Shown one piece after another: positions 25,101 through 33,870 of a stretch of DNA of 64,000 nucleotides. The translations under genes and the position numbers were made by a program. The notes under the pieces are model-generated. The model was given only the letters and a program-made list of their open reading frames with translations. It did no database searches and was not told where the DNA came from. Source of the stretch: G963662655 sp963665015 (GTDB taxonomy: Bacteria > Cloacimonadota > Cloacimonadia > Cloacimonadales > JAIOQZ01); contig CAXXSY010000003.1 of NCBI GenBank assembly GCA_963665015.2, forward strand, positions 1,054,001-1,118,000, read 5' to 3'. Each line of letters opens with the position of its first letter. The first letter of the stretch is position 1.

Positions 25101-26069
25101 TTATTTCAGCAGGATCATCTTCTTGGTGGCGGTGTAGCGGCCACTGAGGATTTTGTAGAAGTAGATACCGCTGGTGACGTTCTTGCCGGATTCGTCGGTA
25201 CCGTTCCAGGTGACCTGATGCTGATCCGCGTCGAGGCGTTCGTTGACCAGGGTCTTGATCTTCTGTCCGCGGACGTTGAAGATTTCCAGGGTAGTGTTGC
25301 CGGCTTCCGGAAGGTTGAAGTTGATGGTGGTTTCCGGGTTGAACGGATTCGGGAAGTTGCTGACGTCGAACTGCGGTGCTTCGATCGCTTCGTTGTCGGC
25401 GTCTTCGTTCGGAGAAATGTCACTTGCGTTGACGGGGTTGATACCGTACTGGTCGTAGGAGTAGTCCACGAGACCGCGGATGGTTCCCCATGTGTCCCCG
25501 AGTTCGATCACGATGGGAGGATCGACGCTGTCGAGGTAGAAGAAACCGTCGTCAACCTGGCATTCGCCGGTGCCGTCGTCGATGAACCACTCGCCGTATT
25601 CGTTCTGCGCGGCAGTGACTTCGAGGTCGCCGGTCACATAGACGTAAACGCTCTCGAGCGCTTCGGAACCAGATACTTCGCCTGTGGTGGTGCGATAGAC
25701 CGGCGGAAGCGGGTTGCCGGAGCTGATGATTTCGAGGTCGGTGATTTCCTTGAGCTCGGTCAGGTCGTAGTATTCGTCGATCAGACCGTCGATCGAAACC
25801 AGGTCGCCCACGGAAACCATGTCGCCGTATTCTTCGTTTCCGTCATAGACGAAAAGACCGTGCCACGGACCGCCTTCGGGGTCGGCGATGAAGAAGTCAA
25901 CATAGCCTTTCCACTCGGTCGCGACGACGATACCTTCGACGGTAACTTCCTCACCAAAGTAAGGTGAAGTACCGTTTGCTTCGTCGGTGTACTGCACGTC
26001 GTAGCAGGTCAGCGCGAACATCAGTCCGGCCGTTGCCATTAAAATCATAAATAATGTCATCTTTCTCAT
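25101..26069 (-). CDS. Secreted OB-fold protein with type IX-like C-terminal sorting domain
   Basis: A 322-residue exported protein. A signal peptide covers residues 1-20. Two OB-fold-like halves follow ('VTVEGIVVATEWKGYVDFFIAD', 'MVSVGDLVSIDGLIDEYYDLTELKEI', then 'VYVYVTGDLEVTAAQNEYGEWFIDDG'), like the OB modules next to secreted nucleases and phosphoesterases. The last 80 residues are a sorting domain: 'FPNPFNPETTINFNLPEAG', 'IFNVRGQKIKTL', 'WNGTDESGKNVTSGIYFYKI', 'KKMILLK'. Binding of DNA or an extracellular ligand is possible but not shown. AAGGAGG stands six bases before the ATG. A TTGACA 60-70 bases upstream has no convincing -10 partner. Confidence 0.85.
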   Translation of the reverse strand: MRKMTLFMILMATAGLMFALTCYDVQYTDEANGTSPYFGEEVTVEGIVVATEWKGYVDFFIADPEGGPWHGLFVYDGNEEYGDMVSVGDLVSIDGLIDEYYDLTELKEITDLEIISSGNPLPPVYRTTTGEVSGSEALESVYVYVTGDLEVTAAQNEYGEWFIDDGTGECQVDDGFFYLDSVDPPIVIELGDTWGTIRGLVDYSYDQYGINPVNASDISPNEDADNEAIEAPQFDVSNFPNPFNPETTINFNLPEAGNTTLEIFNVRGQKIKTLVNERLDADQHQVTWNGTDESGKNVTSGIYFYKILSGRYTATKKMILLK

Positions 26070-26293
26070 TTTTTTCCTCCTTGGATTTTACACATATAAT
26101 CACTGAATGAGATCGTCTGAAAACCATGTGGATTGTCAAGATATTATTGCAGCTTCACCATCATTTCTTTTAATCCTAACACCTGCCAGAAAAGAGTGTT
26201 TGACAGATATGGCAGGCTAAAAATCATCATCTTGTTACGACTTCCGGAGACTCCGGACGCCGTTGTCAGTACTAATCAAACGTTGGAGGATCA

Positions 26294-27550
26294 ATGGATA
26301 AAACCGATGAATCGCGCAAAGTCCTGACTATTAATTGTGGAAGCTCTTCCCTGAAATACGAAGTTTTTGAAATGCCTTCTCAAATCAGCAAAGGAAAGGG
26401 CGTTATCGAACGAATCGGCGAATCGATCGGCCGACTCGAACAACGCACGAAACGAGGATTGATCGAGCAGGAAACTGCCGTTCCCGACCACAAGGCCGCG
26501 ATCGAACTCATGTGCCGTGCCATGATCGACGAAAAGAAAGGTATGCTTGCGGATATCCACGAGATACAGGTCGTCGGGCATCGCGTGGTGCACGGCGGTG
26601 AGAAATACGCCTCCTCGGTGATCATCGACGACGACGTGATAACCGCGGTCGAGGAAAACGTCGAGCTGGCTCCGCTGCACAATCCCGCCAACCTTACCGG
26701 AATCCGCGGAATCACGGAACTACTTCCGACTATCCCGCAGGTCGCGGTGTTCGATACGGCGTTTCACCAGACGCTGGAGCCGCCGGCATACCTCTACGGA
26801 CTGCCGAGAGAGATGTACCGGAAGTTCAAGATCAGGAAATACGGTTTCCACGGCACCAGCCATCGCTACGTTGCCGGCAGAGCGCTCAAGATGATGAAGC
26901 GTTCGCCCGAAAACACCAACGTGATCTCCTGCCACCTGGGCAACGGCGCCTCCATCACCGCTATCGAGAACGGACGCTCCGTGGATACGTCCATGGGTTT
27001 CACGCCGCTCGAAGGCGTCATGATGGGCACCCGTTCCGGCGATATCGATCCGTCAATCATTTTCTACCTGCTCGAACGAGGTTACTCGCCGCAGGAACTG
27101 AACAAAATCCTGAACAAGAAGAGCGGTCTGCTGGGCCTCTCCGAAATCTCCAACGACATGCGCGACCTCGAACACGCCGCTTCCCAAGGCAACCAGAACG
27201 CGCAGGAAGCCATGGAGTCTTACGCGTACCGCATCCGCAAATATATCGGCGCGTATGTCGCCAACCTGGTGCGCGTGGATATCCTGGTATTCACCGGCGG
27301 GATCGGGCAACACGGCATCAACATGCGCAAGATGATCTGTAACCGGCTCGAGAACCTCGGTATCGTCATCGACTACCAGAAAAACGTCGCCAACGGCTCG
27401 CGCGAAGGCATCATCTCCAAAGACTTCTCCCGAATCTCCATCCTGGTGATTCCGACCAACGAGGAACTTCAGATCGCGATCGACGCGTTCGATCTCGTGT
27501 TCGGCATCGAGCAGCCGGAACCGGATCAGGAGTCACCGATCATCCTGTGA
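26294..27550 (+). CDS. ackA: Acetate kinase
   Basis: A 418-residue enzyme interconverting acetyl phosphate plus ADP with acetate plus ATP, the ATP-yielding end of fermentation. All family signatures are present: 'LTINCGSSSLKYEVF', 'VVGHRVVHGGEKY', 'APLHNPANL', 'VFDTAFHQT' (catalytic Asp), 'KYGFHGTSHRYV', 'SCHLGNGASI', 'MMGTRSGDIDP' and 'FTGGIGQHG'. GGAGG lies six bases before the ATG. No phosphotransacetylase gene is in the window. A D15 barrel gene is coupled to its end by a GTGA overlap, an unusual partner that suggests a compact genome more than a shared function. Confidence 0.95.
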   Translation: MDKTDESRKVLTINCGSSSLKYEVFEMPSQISKGKGVIERIGESIGRLEQRTKRGLIEQETAVPDHKAAIELMCRAMIDEKKGMLADIHEIQVVGHRVVHGGEKYASSVIIDDDVITAVEENVELAPLHNPANLTGIRGITELLPTIPQVAVFDTAFHQTLEPPAYLYGLPREMYRKFKIRKYGFHGTSHRYVAGRALKMMKRSPENTNVISCHLGNGASITAIENGRSVDTSMGFTPLEGVMMGTRSGDIDPSIIFYLLERGYSPQELNKILNKKSGLLGLSEISNDMRDLEHAASQGNQNAQEAMESYAYRIRKYIGAYVANLVRVDILVFTGGIGQHGINMRKMICNRLENLGIVIDYQKNVANGSREGIISKDFSRISILVIPTNEELQIAIDAFDLVFGIEQPEPDQESPIIL

Positions 27551-28641
27551 TAAAGAAAACCTGTCTCCTCATCGTACTAATTTCTGCGGTCGTCCTGTCC
27601 GCTGTTGAAGAACCGGCAGATTCGACGGCTGCCGTCACCGATTACATTCTGGTGCCGTTGGGGATGTATTCGGGAGAGACCAGCGCAGTACTGGGAGGGG
27701 TCGCCGTATATACCCACAGACCGCCCAATCTGCCCATGAACATTTCTCCCAATGCCTTGATGCTGAACATCATGGTCAGTTTCAAGGGGCAGTTTCAGGG
27801 GATTCTCGTACCCGAGTACCAGATATCCGGCGGTAGATTCTCGGTCACCGGCTACATCAAGTATCGCTACTGGCCTACCACGTTCTACGGTCTGGGGAAC
27901 AACTCCGATAAAGATGACCGTGAGAGCTATGTAATCAAAGAAGCGCACTCGTATCTGCAACTGAGAAGACGATTCTGGGATGTCGTTCTGGTTGGCGCCG
28001 GATGGGAGTATATCAGCAATCAGCTCAGCGATAAGGAAGAGCGCGGTATGCTCGAGACGGAGTCCGTCCCGGGAAGCGAAGATCACGAACTCTCGACAGC
28101 ACGGTTGTCTCTGGAATTCGATACGCGGGATAATACATACTACCCAACTCGTGGTCTCTACTACGATATGAATGTTCGCCTGTTCGACCGAAAGATCGGC
28201 AGCGATTACAGTTTCGTGAAGTATAAGGCCGATCTTGCCCACTTCTTTCCAATCACCGATCGACATACGTTAGCATGGCATGGAATGGCGATCTACACGC
28301 AGCACGACGCACCCTACGAGGAAATGTCGCGTCTGGGCGGTGAGATGCGTGGCTTCGACAGCCAGCGTTTCATCGATAATCACATGTTGATGTCGCGTCT
28401 CGAGTATCGCGTTTTTCCGTTCGAGAGAGGATTTTGGGAGCGATTCGGAAGCGTCGTCTTTGCCGAGTACGGACAGGTAGCGCATCACGTATCCGATTTC
28501 GCTTGGGATGAAACCCACTACACCTATGGTATGGGACTGCGTTATCGATTCAACGACAAGGAACGCTTCAACTTCCGACTCGATTTCGGCTATGCCGGCG
28601 ACGAGTACGATATCATTTTCACCGCGCGTGAGGCGTTCTGA
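27547..28641 (+). CDS. Short D15/BamA-type outer-membrane barrel without POTRA domains
   Basis: A 364-residue protein with signal peptide (residues 1-18) and about 16 amphipathic beta strands. The surface-antigen signature is seen in 'LSLEFDTRDNTYYPTRGLYYD' (residue about 188), 'RLGGEMRGFDSQRF' (the Omp85 lid-lock type RGF motif, near residue 262) and the terminal aromatic residue in 'FTAREAF'. No POTRA repeats precede the barrel, so it is not BamA or TamA. It resembles the barrel domain attached to outer-membrane patatins, here standing alone. The start is GTG at 27547, overlapping ackA by four bases. Two paralogues lie at 48229-50547. Confidence 0.85.
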   Translation: MIKKTCLLIVLISAVVLSAVEEPADSTAAVTDYILVPLGMYSGETSAVLGGVAVYTHRPPNLPMNISPNALMLNIMVSFKGQFQGILVPEYQISGGRFSVTGYIKYRYWPTTFYGLGNNSDKDDRESYVIKEAHSYLQLRRRFWDVVLVGAGWEYISNQLSDKEERGMLETESVPGSEDHELSTARLSLEFDTRDNTYYPTRGLYYDMNVRLFDRKIGSDYSFVKYKADLAHFFPITDRHTLAWHGMAIYTQHDAPYEEMSRLGGEMRGFDSQRFIDNHMLMSRLEYRVFPFERGFWERFGSVVFAEYGQVAHHVSDFAWDETHYTYGMGLRYRFNDKERFNFRLDFGYAGDEYDIIFTAREAF

Positions 28642-28644
28642 TCG

Positions 28645-29943
28645 ATGCCCACTGTCGCCATCGTCACCCTCGGCTGCAAGGTCAATCAATACGAATCGGC
28701 ATGCATTCTGGAGCCGTTCCTGAACGCAGGATGGCGGCAGGTTCCGTTCAGTGAGAACGCCGACGTCAAGATCGTCAATTCCTGCACCGTCACCAACCGT
28801 GCCGATTTCAAGAGCCGCAACGCCGTTCGCCGCGCGCTGAAGCACCCTGAAACGAAGGTGGTTCTCACCGGATGCTACGTGATGCGGCACCCGAATGACT
28901 TCCGAGACGAAAAGGTGCTCGTCGTCGATAACGCGGACAAGCACAAAATCTTCGACCTATTGGATAGTCCATCAACGCAGTTTCATCCTCTTGACGGGAC
29001 GGAGCGTTATATCGAGACCTTCACCACACAGATGTCCGAACGGACGCGCGCGTTCGTAAAAATACAGGATGGATGCGATTTCCGCTGTGCGTACTGCGCG
29101 GTTCCCGATGCGCGAGGCAAGCCGAGAAGCCGTGATCCGAAGAGCGTGATCCGGCAGGTCGAGGCGCTGAGCGAAAACGGATTCCGCGAGTTCGTGCTGG
29201 GCGGGATCAACATGGGGCTCTACGGTGCCGACATCGACTTCCCCTTCTCGCGCCTGCTACTGGAGCTCGACAGGCTCCCGCAGGTGAAGCGGCTCCGGCT
29301 CAGCTCGATCGAACCGCAGCTATTCACGGACGAACTGCTCGACACGTTTACCCGGATGAAAACGCTTGCGCCGCATTTCCACATCCCGCTGCAATCGGGC
29401 TCGGACGAGGTGCTCGCGCGCATGGGAAGGCGGTACGACACCGGGCAGTTCAGAAGCCTGATCGAGCGCTTGAGTGGTATGTTCGATCTGCCGGCTTTCG
29501 GCTTCGACGTGATCGCCGGATTCCCCCGGGAGACGGATCGCCAGCATCGGGAGGCGGTCGATTTTCTGGCGTCTCTGCCGACGACCTATCTGCACGTCTT
29601 CGCGTTTTCGAAGCGAAGCGGAACGCCAGCCGCGACCATGAAACAGCAGGTGCACGGCAATATTATCAAGCAGCGGTGCCAGGAACTGGAAGCGCTCTCG
29701 GAGCAAAAAAAGCAGATTTATATCGAGCGTCTTATCGAGTCGAGAACGCGATTGTCCGCGATAGCCGAAAAGAGCGGCCCTGACTGGCTGGAAGGGATGT
29801 CTGACCGCTTCGTGCGCATCTATAGGAAGCAGGAAAAGTCCTGGTCGATCCTTGAGGGAGATTTATTTTCGGGCGCATCGATGAATAAACATTTTGACGG
29901 CATTGAATTGATGTGCTATGATGGATTGGGAGGAACCGAATGA
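28645..29943 (+). CDS. mtaB: tRNA methylthiotransferase MtaB-like radical SAM enzyme
   Basis: A 432-residue member of the MiaB/MtaB group that adds a methylthio group to a modified A37 of tRNA. An N-terminal MTTase domain carries its three cluster cysteines ('TLGCKVNQYES', 'IVNSCTVTNRAD', 'VLTGCYVM'). The radical SAM motif is 'CDFRCAYCAVP' near residue 149, with 'LGGINMGLYG' and 'HFHIPLQSGSDEVLARMGR' following. 'GCKVNQYES' and 'SCTVTNRAD' are the MtaB type, which makes ms2t6A. A C-terminal region of about 60 residues replaces a clear TRAM domain. It starts three bases after the D15 gene and overlaps topB by four. Confidence 0.9.
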   Translation: MPTVAIVTLGCKVNQYESACILEPFLNAGWRQVPFSENADVKIVNSCTVTNRADFKSRNAVRRALKHPETKVVLTGCYVMRHPNDFRDEKVLVVDNADKHKIFDLLDSPSTQFHPLDGTERYIETFTTQMSERTRAFVKIQDGCDFRCAYCAVPDARGKPRSRDPKSVIRQVEALSENGFREFVLGGINMGLYGADIDFPFSRLLLELDRLPQVKRLRLSSIEPQLFTDELLDTFTRMKTLAPHFHIPLQSGSDEVLARMGRRYDTGQFRSLIERLSGMFDLPAFGFDVIAGFPRETDRQHREAVDFLASLPTTYLHVFAFSKRSGTPAATMKQQVHGNIIKQRCQELEALSEQKKQIYIERLIESRTRLSAIAEKSGPDWLEGMSDRFVRIYRKQEKSWSILEGDLFSGASMNKHFDGIELMCYDGLGGTE

Positions 29944-32012
29944 AATCAATCGTGATCGCCGAGAAGCCCAGCGTCGGCAGGGAACTCGCGCGAGTTCTGA
30001 AATGCAACGCAAAGCACAAGGGCTATTTCGAGGGCAGCGACTCGATCGTCACCTGGGCGCTGGGTCACCTGGTCACGCTGGCGGAACCGGGCGACTACGA
30101 CGCTCGGTACAAGCACTGGAGTCTGGCGGATTTGCCCATACTGCCCGAGAAGATGAAGCTGAAGGTAATCCCCAATTCGCGTCAGCAGTTCAACACGGTG
30201 CGAAGCCTCCTGAAGCGGAACGATATTTCTCAGGTGATCATCGCGACGGACGCCGGACGCGAAGGTGAACTGGTTGCGCGGTGGATATTGGTCCTCGGTG
30301 GCTGGAAGAAATCGATCAAGCGACTCTGGATATCCTCCCAGACCGACGCCGCTATCCGCGAAGGTTTTACGAAGCTCAAGCCCGGCAGGGACTACGACAA
30401 CCTCTATCACGCGGCGCAGTGCCGTGCGGAGGCCGACTGGCTGATCGGGCTGAACGTGACCCGCGCGCTGACTTGCAAGTTCGACGCGCAGCTTTCCGCC
30501 GGTAGGGTGCAGTCGCCCACGCTGGCGATGATGATCGACCGCGAGAACGAGATTCGCGACTTCAAGCCGGAGCCCTTCTGGACGGTTGCTGCCGACTTCG
30601 GTAAGTTCACCGGAACCTGGCGGAATTCGAAGAACAACGAGCGGATATCCAATCACGAGTTCGCGCAGAAGCTGGTCGGGAAGGTTAGCGGGAAGCAGGG
30701 AAAGATCGTCGAGATCGAGTCGAAAAAGAAATCTACCCAGCCGCCGCTATTGTACGATCTCACCGAGCTCCAACGGGCGGCGAACAACCGCTTCGGATTC
30801 ACCGCCAAGCACACGCTGTCCATCGTGCAGAGCCTCTACGAGCGCCACAAGGTGGTGACCTACCCGAGGACCGATTCGCGCTATCTGACCGGCGACATGG
30901 TCTCGACGCTGAAGGACCGCCTGAAAGCGGTGCAGACCGGAAGCTGGTCGTCGTTTGCGAGCCACGTTCTTCAGGGCGAACTGCGGGTCACCAAGCGGAT
31001 CGTCAACGACGCGAAGGTCAGCGACCACCATGCGTTGATCCCTACCGAGCAGCGCGCGTTGCAGAGTCAGCTCACGACGGACGAGAAGCGGATTTACGAT
31101 CTGATCGTAAGGCGGTTTCTCGCCGCGCTGTATGGCGACTATAAGTATCAGGTGACCGGCATCGTGCTGGAGATCGAGGGCGAGCGCTTCACTGCCCGTG
31201 GCAAATCGACCATCGACAACGGGTGGAAGGTCGTGGAAGGCAAGGGCGACGAGGAGTCCGAGGACGACGATCTGCCGGCGTTTTCGGGATGCGATCTGCG
31301 CAAGGGCGATTCGGTGAAAGCCGATCAGATACGCTTGATCCGTCACATGACCAAGCCGCCTTCGCACTACACCGAGGCGACGCTCCTCTCCGCCATGGAA
31401 AACGCTGGCAAATTCATCGACGATAAAGCGCTGAAGGAGTCCATCGCGCACGGCGGACTGGGGACACCAGCCACCCGTGCGGAAATTATCGAGAAGCTGG
31501 TCTCGACCTACTACATCGAACGGCAGGGAAAGGCATTGATTCCGACGGCGAAGGGATTTCAGTTGATCGATCTGGTTCCGCCGGAGCTCAAGTCTCCGGA
31601 ACTGACTGCGAAATGGGAGATGAGGTTGAATCGCATCGCGAAAGGGGAGGAGAAGTCCTCCGACTTCATCGACGATATCAAAAAGAACGCAATAAGGCTT
31701 ACACAAGATGTTAAGAGCAGTTCATCGGAATACAAGCCCGATAACCTGACAAAGCATAAGTGTCCTGTTTGTGGGAAGCCTTTAATGAAGGTTCAAGGAA
31801 AAAAAGGTGGACAACTAATCTGTTCTGATTTAAGGTGCAGCTATCGAGCGGACAGGGATGACCCTACGGCGTTACGCAAGGGTAAACGCTCGAAAAAAGA
31901 ACAGATCATGAACAGGAAAATGATCCAGCAGTACAGTGACAATGTGAAATCCAGCGATTTTGGTGAAACATTGGGCGACTTGCTGGATCAGGCGATTAAA
32001 AAGAACAAGTAA
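29940..32012 (+). CDS. topB: DNA topoisomerase III (type IA)
   Basis: A 690-residue type IA topoisomerase that relaxes and decatenates DNA. The toprim domain has 'IVIAEKPSVGRELARVL' and 'IIATDAGREGELVARWIL'. The strand-passage region has 'QLSAGRVQSPTLAMM' and the catalytic tyrosine is in 'VVTYPRTDSRYL' (Tyr308). 'HGGLGTPATRAEIIEKL' and 'LIPTAKGFQLIDLVPPELKSPELTA' (landmark near residues 510-560) are conserved. A single four-cysteine zinc finger ('CPVCGKPL...CSDLRCSYR') lies near residue 610. From about base 31690 the DNA is visibly richer in A and T than the preceding part of the gene. It overlaps mtaB by four bases. Confidence 0.93.
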   Translation: MKSIVIAEKPSVGRELARVLKCNAKHKGYFEGSDSIVTWALGHLVTLAEPGDYDARYKHWSLADLPILPEKMKLKVIPNSRQQFNTVRSLLKRNDISQVIIATDAGREGELVARWILVLGGWKKSIKRLWISSQTDAAIREGFTKLKPGRDYDNLYHAAQCRAEADWLIGLNVTRALTCKFDAQLSAGRVQSPTLAMMIDRENEIRDFKPEPFWTVAADFGKFTGTWRNSKNNERISNHEFAQKLVGKVSGKQGKIVEIESKKKSTQPPLLYDLTELQRAANNRFGFTAKHTLSIVQSLYERHKVVTYPRTDSRYLTGDMVSTLKDRLKAVQTGSWSSFASHVLQGELRVTKRIVNDAKVSDHHALIPTEQRALQSQLTTDEKRIYDLIVRRFLAALYGDYKYQVTGIVLEIEGERFTARGKSTIDNGWKVVEGKGDEESEDDDLPAFSGCDLRKGDSVKADQIRLIRHMTKPPSHYTEATLLSAMENAGKFIDDKALKESIAHGGLGTPATRAEIIEKLVSTYYIERQGKALIPTAKGFQLIDLVPPELKSPELTAKWEMRLNRIAKGEEKSSDFIDDIKKNAIRLTQDVKSSSSEYKPDNLTKHKCPVCGKPLMKVQGKKGGQLICSDLRCSYRADRDDPTALRKGKRSKKEQIMNRKMIQQYSDNVKSSDFGETLGDLLDQAIKKNK

Positions 32013-32098
32013 GCCCTTCGATTCAAAGAATTTGTGGTGAGTTCGAATCGAAGGTAAGGGTTAGCAGTTACATAAACCCCGATTATTCAGGAGGTTTT

Positions 32099-33079
32099 AT
32101 GAAGCCGGGAATATTTATAACACGCAGGTTACCGGAACCTGTCATGGATGAAATATCCAATCATTTTACGATGAATGTCAATTCGCATGATCGTGCGCTG
32201 ACGCGAGAAGAGCTTCTTGAAGGAGCCCAGTCATGCGATGTCCTGCTCTGTATGCTTTCCGACAGGATCGATCGCGAGGTGATCGATACGGCGGGAAGCC
32301 TGAAAGGCATTGTCAATTACGCTGTGGGCTACAACAACATCGACATACAGTATGCGACGGAGAGGGGTATCCCGGTCACCAATACGCCGGATGTCCTCAC
32401 CAGTGCGACCGCCGACCTCGCCTGGGCGTTGTTGTTCGCAAGCGCGCGGAGGGTGGTCGAGTCGGATCGATTCACGCGGGAAGGCAAGTTCAAGGGCTGG
32501 TCTCCGACCCAATATCTTGGTGCCGATATCACGGGCAAGACGCTCGGGATCGTCGGAACCGGACGCATTGGTACGGCGGTGGCAAAACGCTGCAAGGGAT
32601 TCGATATGGAGCTGCTCTATTGCAGCAATTCGCCGAATCTCGATCTGGAGATGAACCAAAACGCGAAGTTCTGTCCGCTCGATCTGCTGCTGGAATACTC
32701 CGACTTTGTCAGCATTCATGTACCGCTGATGCCGGAAACGCGTCACATGATCGGCGCTGACGAGCTGAAGATGATGAAAAAGAACGCGATTCTCATCAAC
32801 ACATCCCGCGGACCGGTCGTGGACGAAGAGGCTCTCTACGAAGCCTTACGTCAGGGCATTATCGGCGGCGCGGGGCTGGACGTCTATGAGGATGAACCGA
32901 AACTCTATTCCGGACTCGAAAAGCTTGACAATGTCGTCTTGCTTCCACATATCGGAAGTGCGACCGTTGAAACGAGAATGAACATGGGCTTGATGTGTGC
33001 CGAGAATGCCACGGCGATCGTCGAGGGCAGAATTCCGCCGCAAGCCGTAAACCCGGAGTATGCAAAAAACGCTTCATGA
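32099..33079 (+). CDS. D-isomer-specific 2-hydroxyacid dehydrogenase (glyoxylate/hydroxypyruvate reductase type)
   Basis: A 326-residue NAD(P)H-dependent dehydrogenase. 'GIVNYAVGYNNIDI', 'GIPVTNTPDVLTSATADLAWALL' (landmark near residues 90-110) and the NAD loop 'KTLGIVGTGRIGTAVAKR' identify the family. The catalytic set is Arg in 'LINTSRGPVVDE', Glu in 'GLDVYEDEP' and His in 'VVLLPHIGSAT'. The pattern 'DVLTSATADLAWAL' favours glyoxylate or hydroxypyruvate reduction over phosphoglycerate dehydrogenase, and no ACT domain is present. CAGGAGG lies four bases before the ATG. It overlaps the BtpA-like gene by four bases. Confidence 0.88.
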   Translation: MKPGIFITRRLPEPVMDEISNHFTMNVNSHDRALTREELLEGAQSCDVLLCMLSDRIDREVIDTAGSLKGIVNYAVGYNNIDIQYATERGIPVTNTPDVLTSATADLAWALLFASARRVVESDRFTREGKFKGWSPTQYLGADITGKTLGIVGTGRIGTAVAKRCKGFDMELLYCSNSPNLDLEMNQNAKFCPLDLLLEYSDFVSIHVPLMPETRHMIGADELKMMKKNAILINTSRGPVVDEEALYEALRQGIIGGAGLDVYEDEPKLYSGLEKLDNVVLLPHIGSATVETRMNMGLMCAENATAIVEGRIPPQAVNPEYAKNAS

Positions 33080-33870
33080 GCAAGCCATTACCCGATAAAG
33101 CCATTTTCGGCATGATTCACGTCCCGGCTCTGCCCGGAACGCCGTCCAATATTCTGTCTGTCCCGGAGATAATCGATATCGCCGTGCGGGAGGCCGTCAT
33201 GCTCGAGGATGTCGGTTTCGACGCGATCATACTGGAGAACATGCACGACGTTCCCTACCTGAACCGCGATGTGGGACCCGAGATCACCGCGACGATGACC
33301 AGTGTCGCCTGCAACGTGCGAGAGCGTGTCGATCTTCCGATCGGCATCCAGATTCTCGCCGGAGCGGGTAAGGAATCGCTCGCTGTGGCATTGGCCGCGG
33401 GGCTGAATTTCATCCGTGTGGAGGGATTCGTCTTCTCGCATGTAGCGGACGAAGGTCTGATGAATGCCTGCGCGGGAGAGCTTCTTCGCTATCGCAAGAT
33501 GATCGGCGCGGAGGATATCAAGGTCTTCGCCGATATCAAGAAGAAGCATTCCTCACACGCGATCACAGCCGATATCGATATCGCGCAAACGGCGAAAGCG
33601 GCGAAATTCTTTCTGGCGGACGGCGTGATCGTCACCGGCAATTCCACCGGGGAATCGGCGGATATCGAGGAGCTTCAATCGGTGAAACAGGCCGTGGATA
33701 TACCTGTTTTGATCGGCTCGGGCATCACGGCGGACAACTTGAAGAACTACTGGCATCACGCGGATGGGTTCATCATCGGTTCGTGGCTCAAGGAGGACGG
33801 CTTCTGGATGAATCCCCTGAGCGAAGACCGGTTGCGAAGATTTTTAAGGGAAAGGGGTAACCTCTCATGA
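33076..33870 (+). CDS. BtpA family TIM-barrel protein
   Basis: A 264-residue protein of the BtpA/SgcQ family. Seen are 'KAIFGMIHVPALPGTP', 'DAIILENMHDVPYLN', 'IGIQILAGAGKESLAVALAAGLNFIRVEGFVFSHVADEG' (given as a landmark near residues 96-134) and 'DGVIVTGNSTGESADIEEL'. BtpA aids photosystem I assembly in cyanobacteria, while SgcQ belongs to a sugar cluster in enterobacteria. In a non-photosynthetic anaerobe the role is probably an unknown aldolase-like or phosphosugar reaction. The start at 33076 gives an ATGA overlap with the dehydrogenase gene, so a longer frame from 32995 is rejected. Confidence 0.82.
   Translation: MSKPLPDKAIFGMIHVPALPGTPSNILSVPEIIDIAVREAVMLEDVGFDAIILENMHDVPYLNRDVGPEITATMTSVACNVRERVDLPIGIQILAGAGKESLAVALAAGLNFIRVEGFVFSHVADEGLMNACAGELLRYRKMIGAEDIKVFADIKKKHSSHAITADIDIAQTAKAAKFFLADGVIVTGNSTGESADIEELQSVKQAVDIPVLIGSGITADNLKNYWHHADGFIIGSWLKEDGFWMNPLSEDRLRRFLRERGNLS

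Noticed and set aside
26133..26205. Promoters of the OB-fold protein gene and of ackA based on TTGACA boxes
   Set aside because: TTGACA is present on each strand, but no convincing -10 lies at 16-18 bases, so they are not listed.
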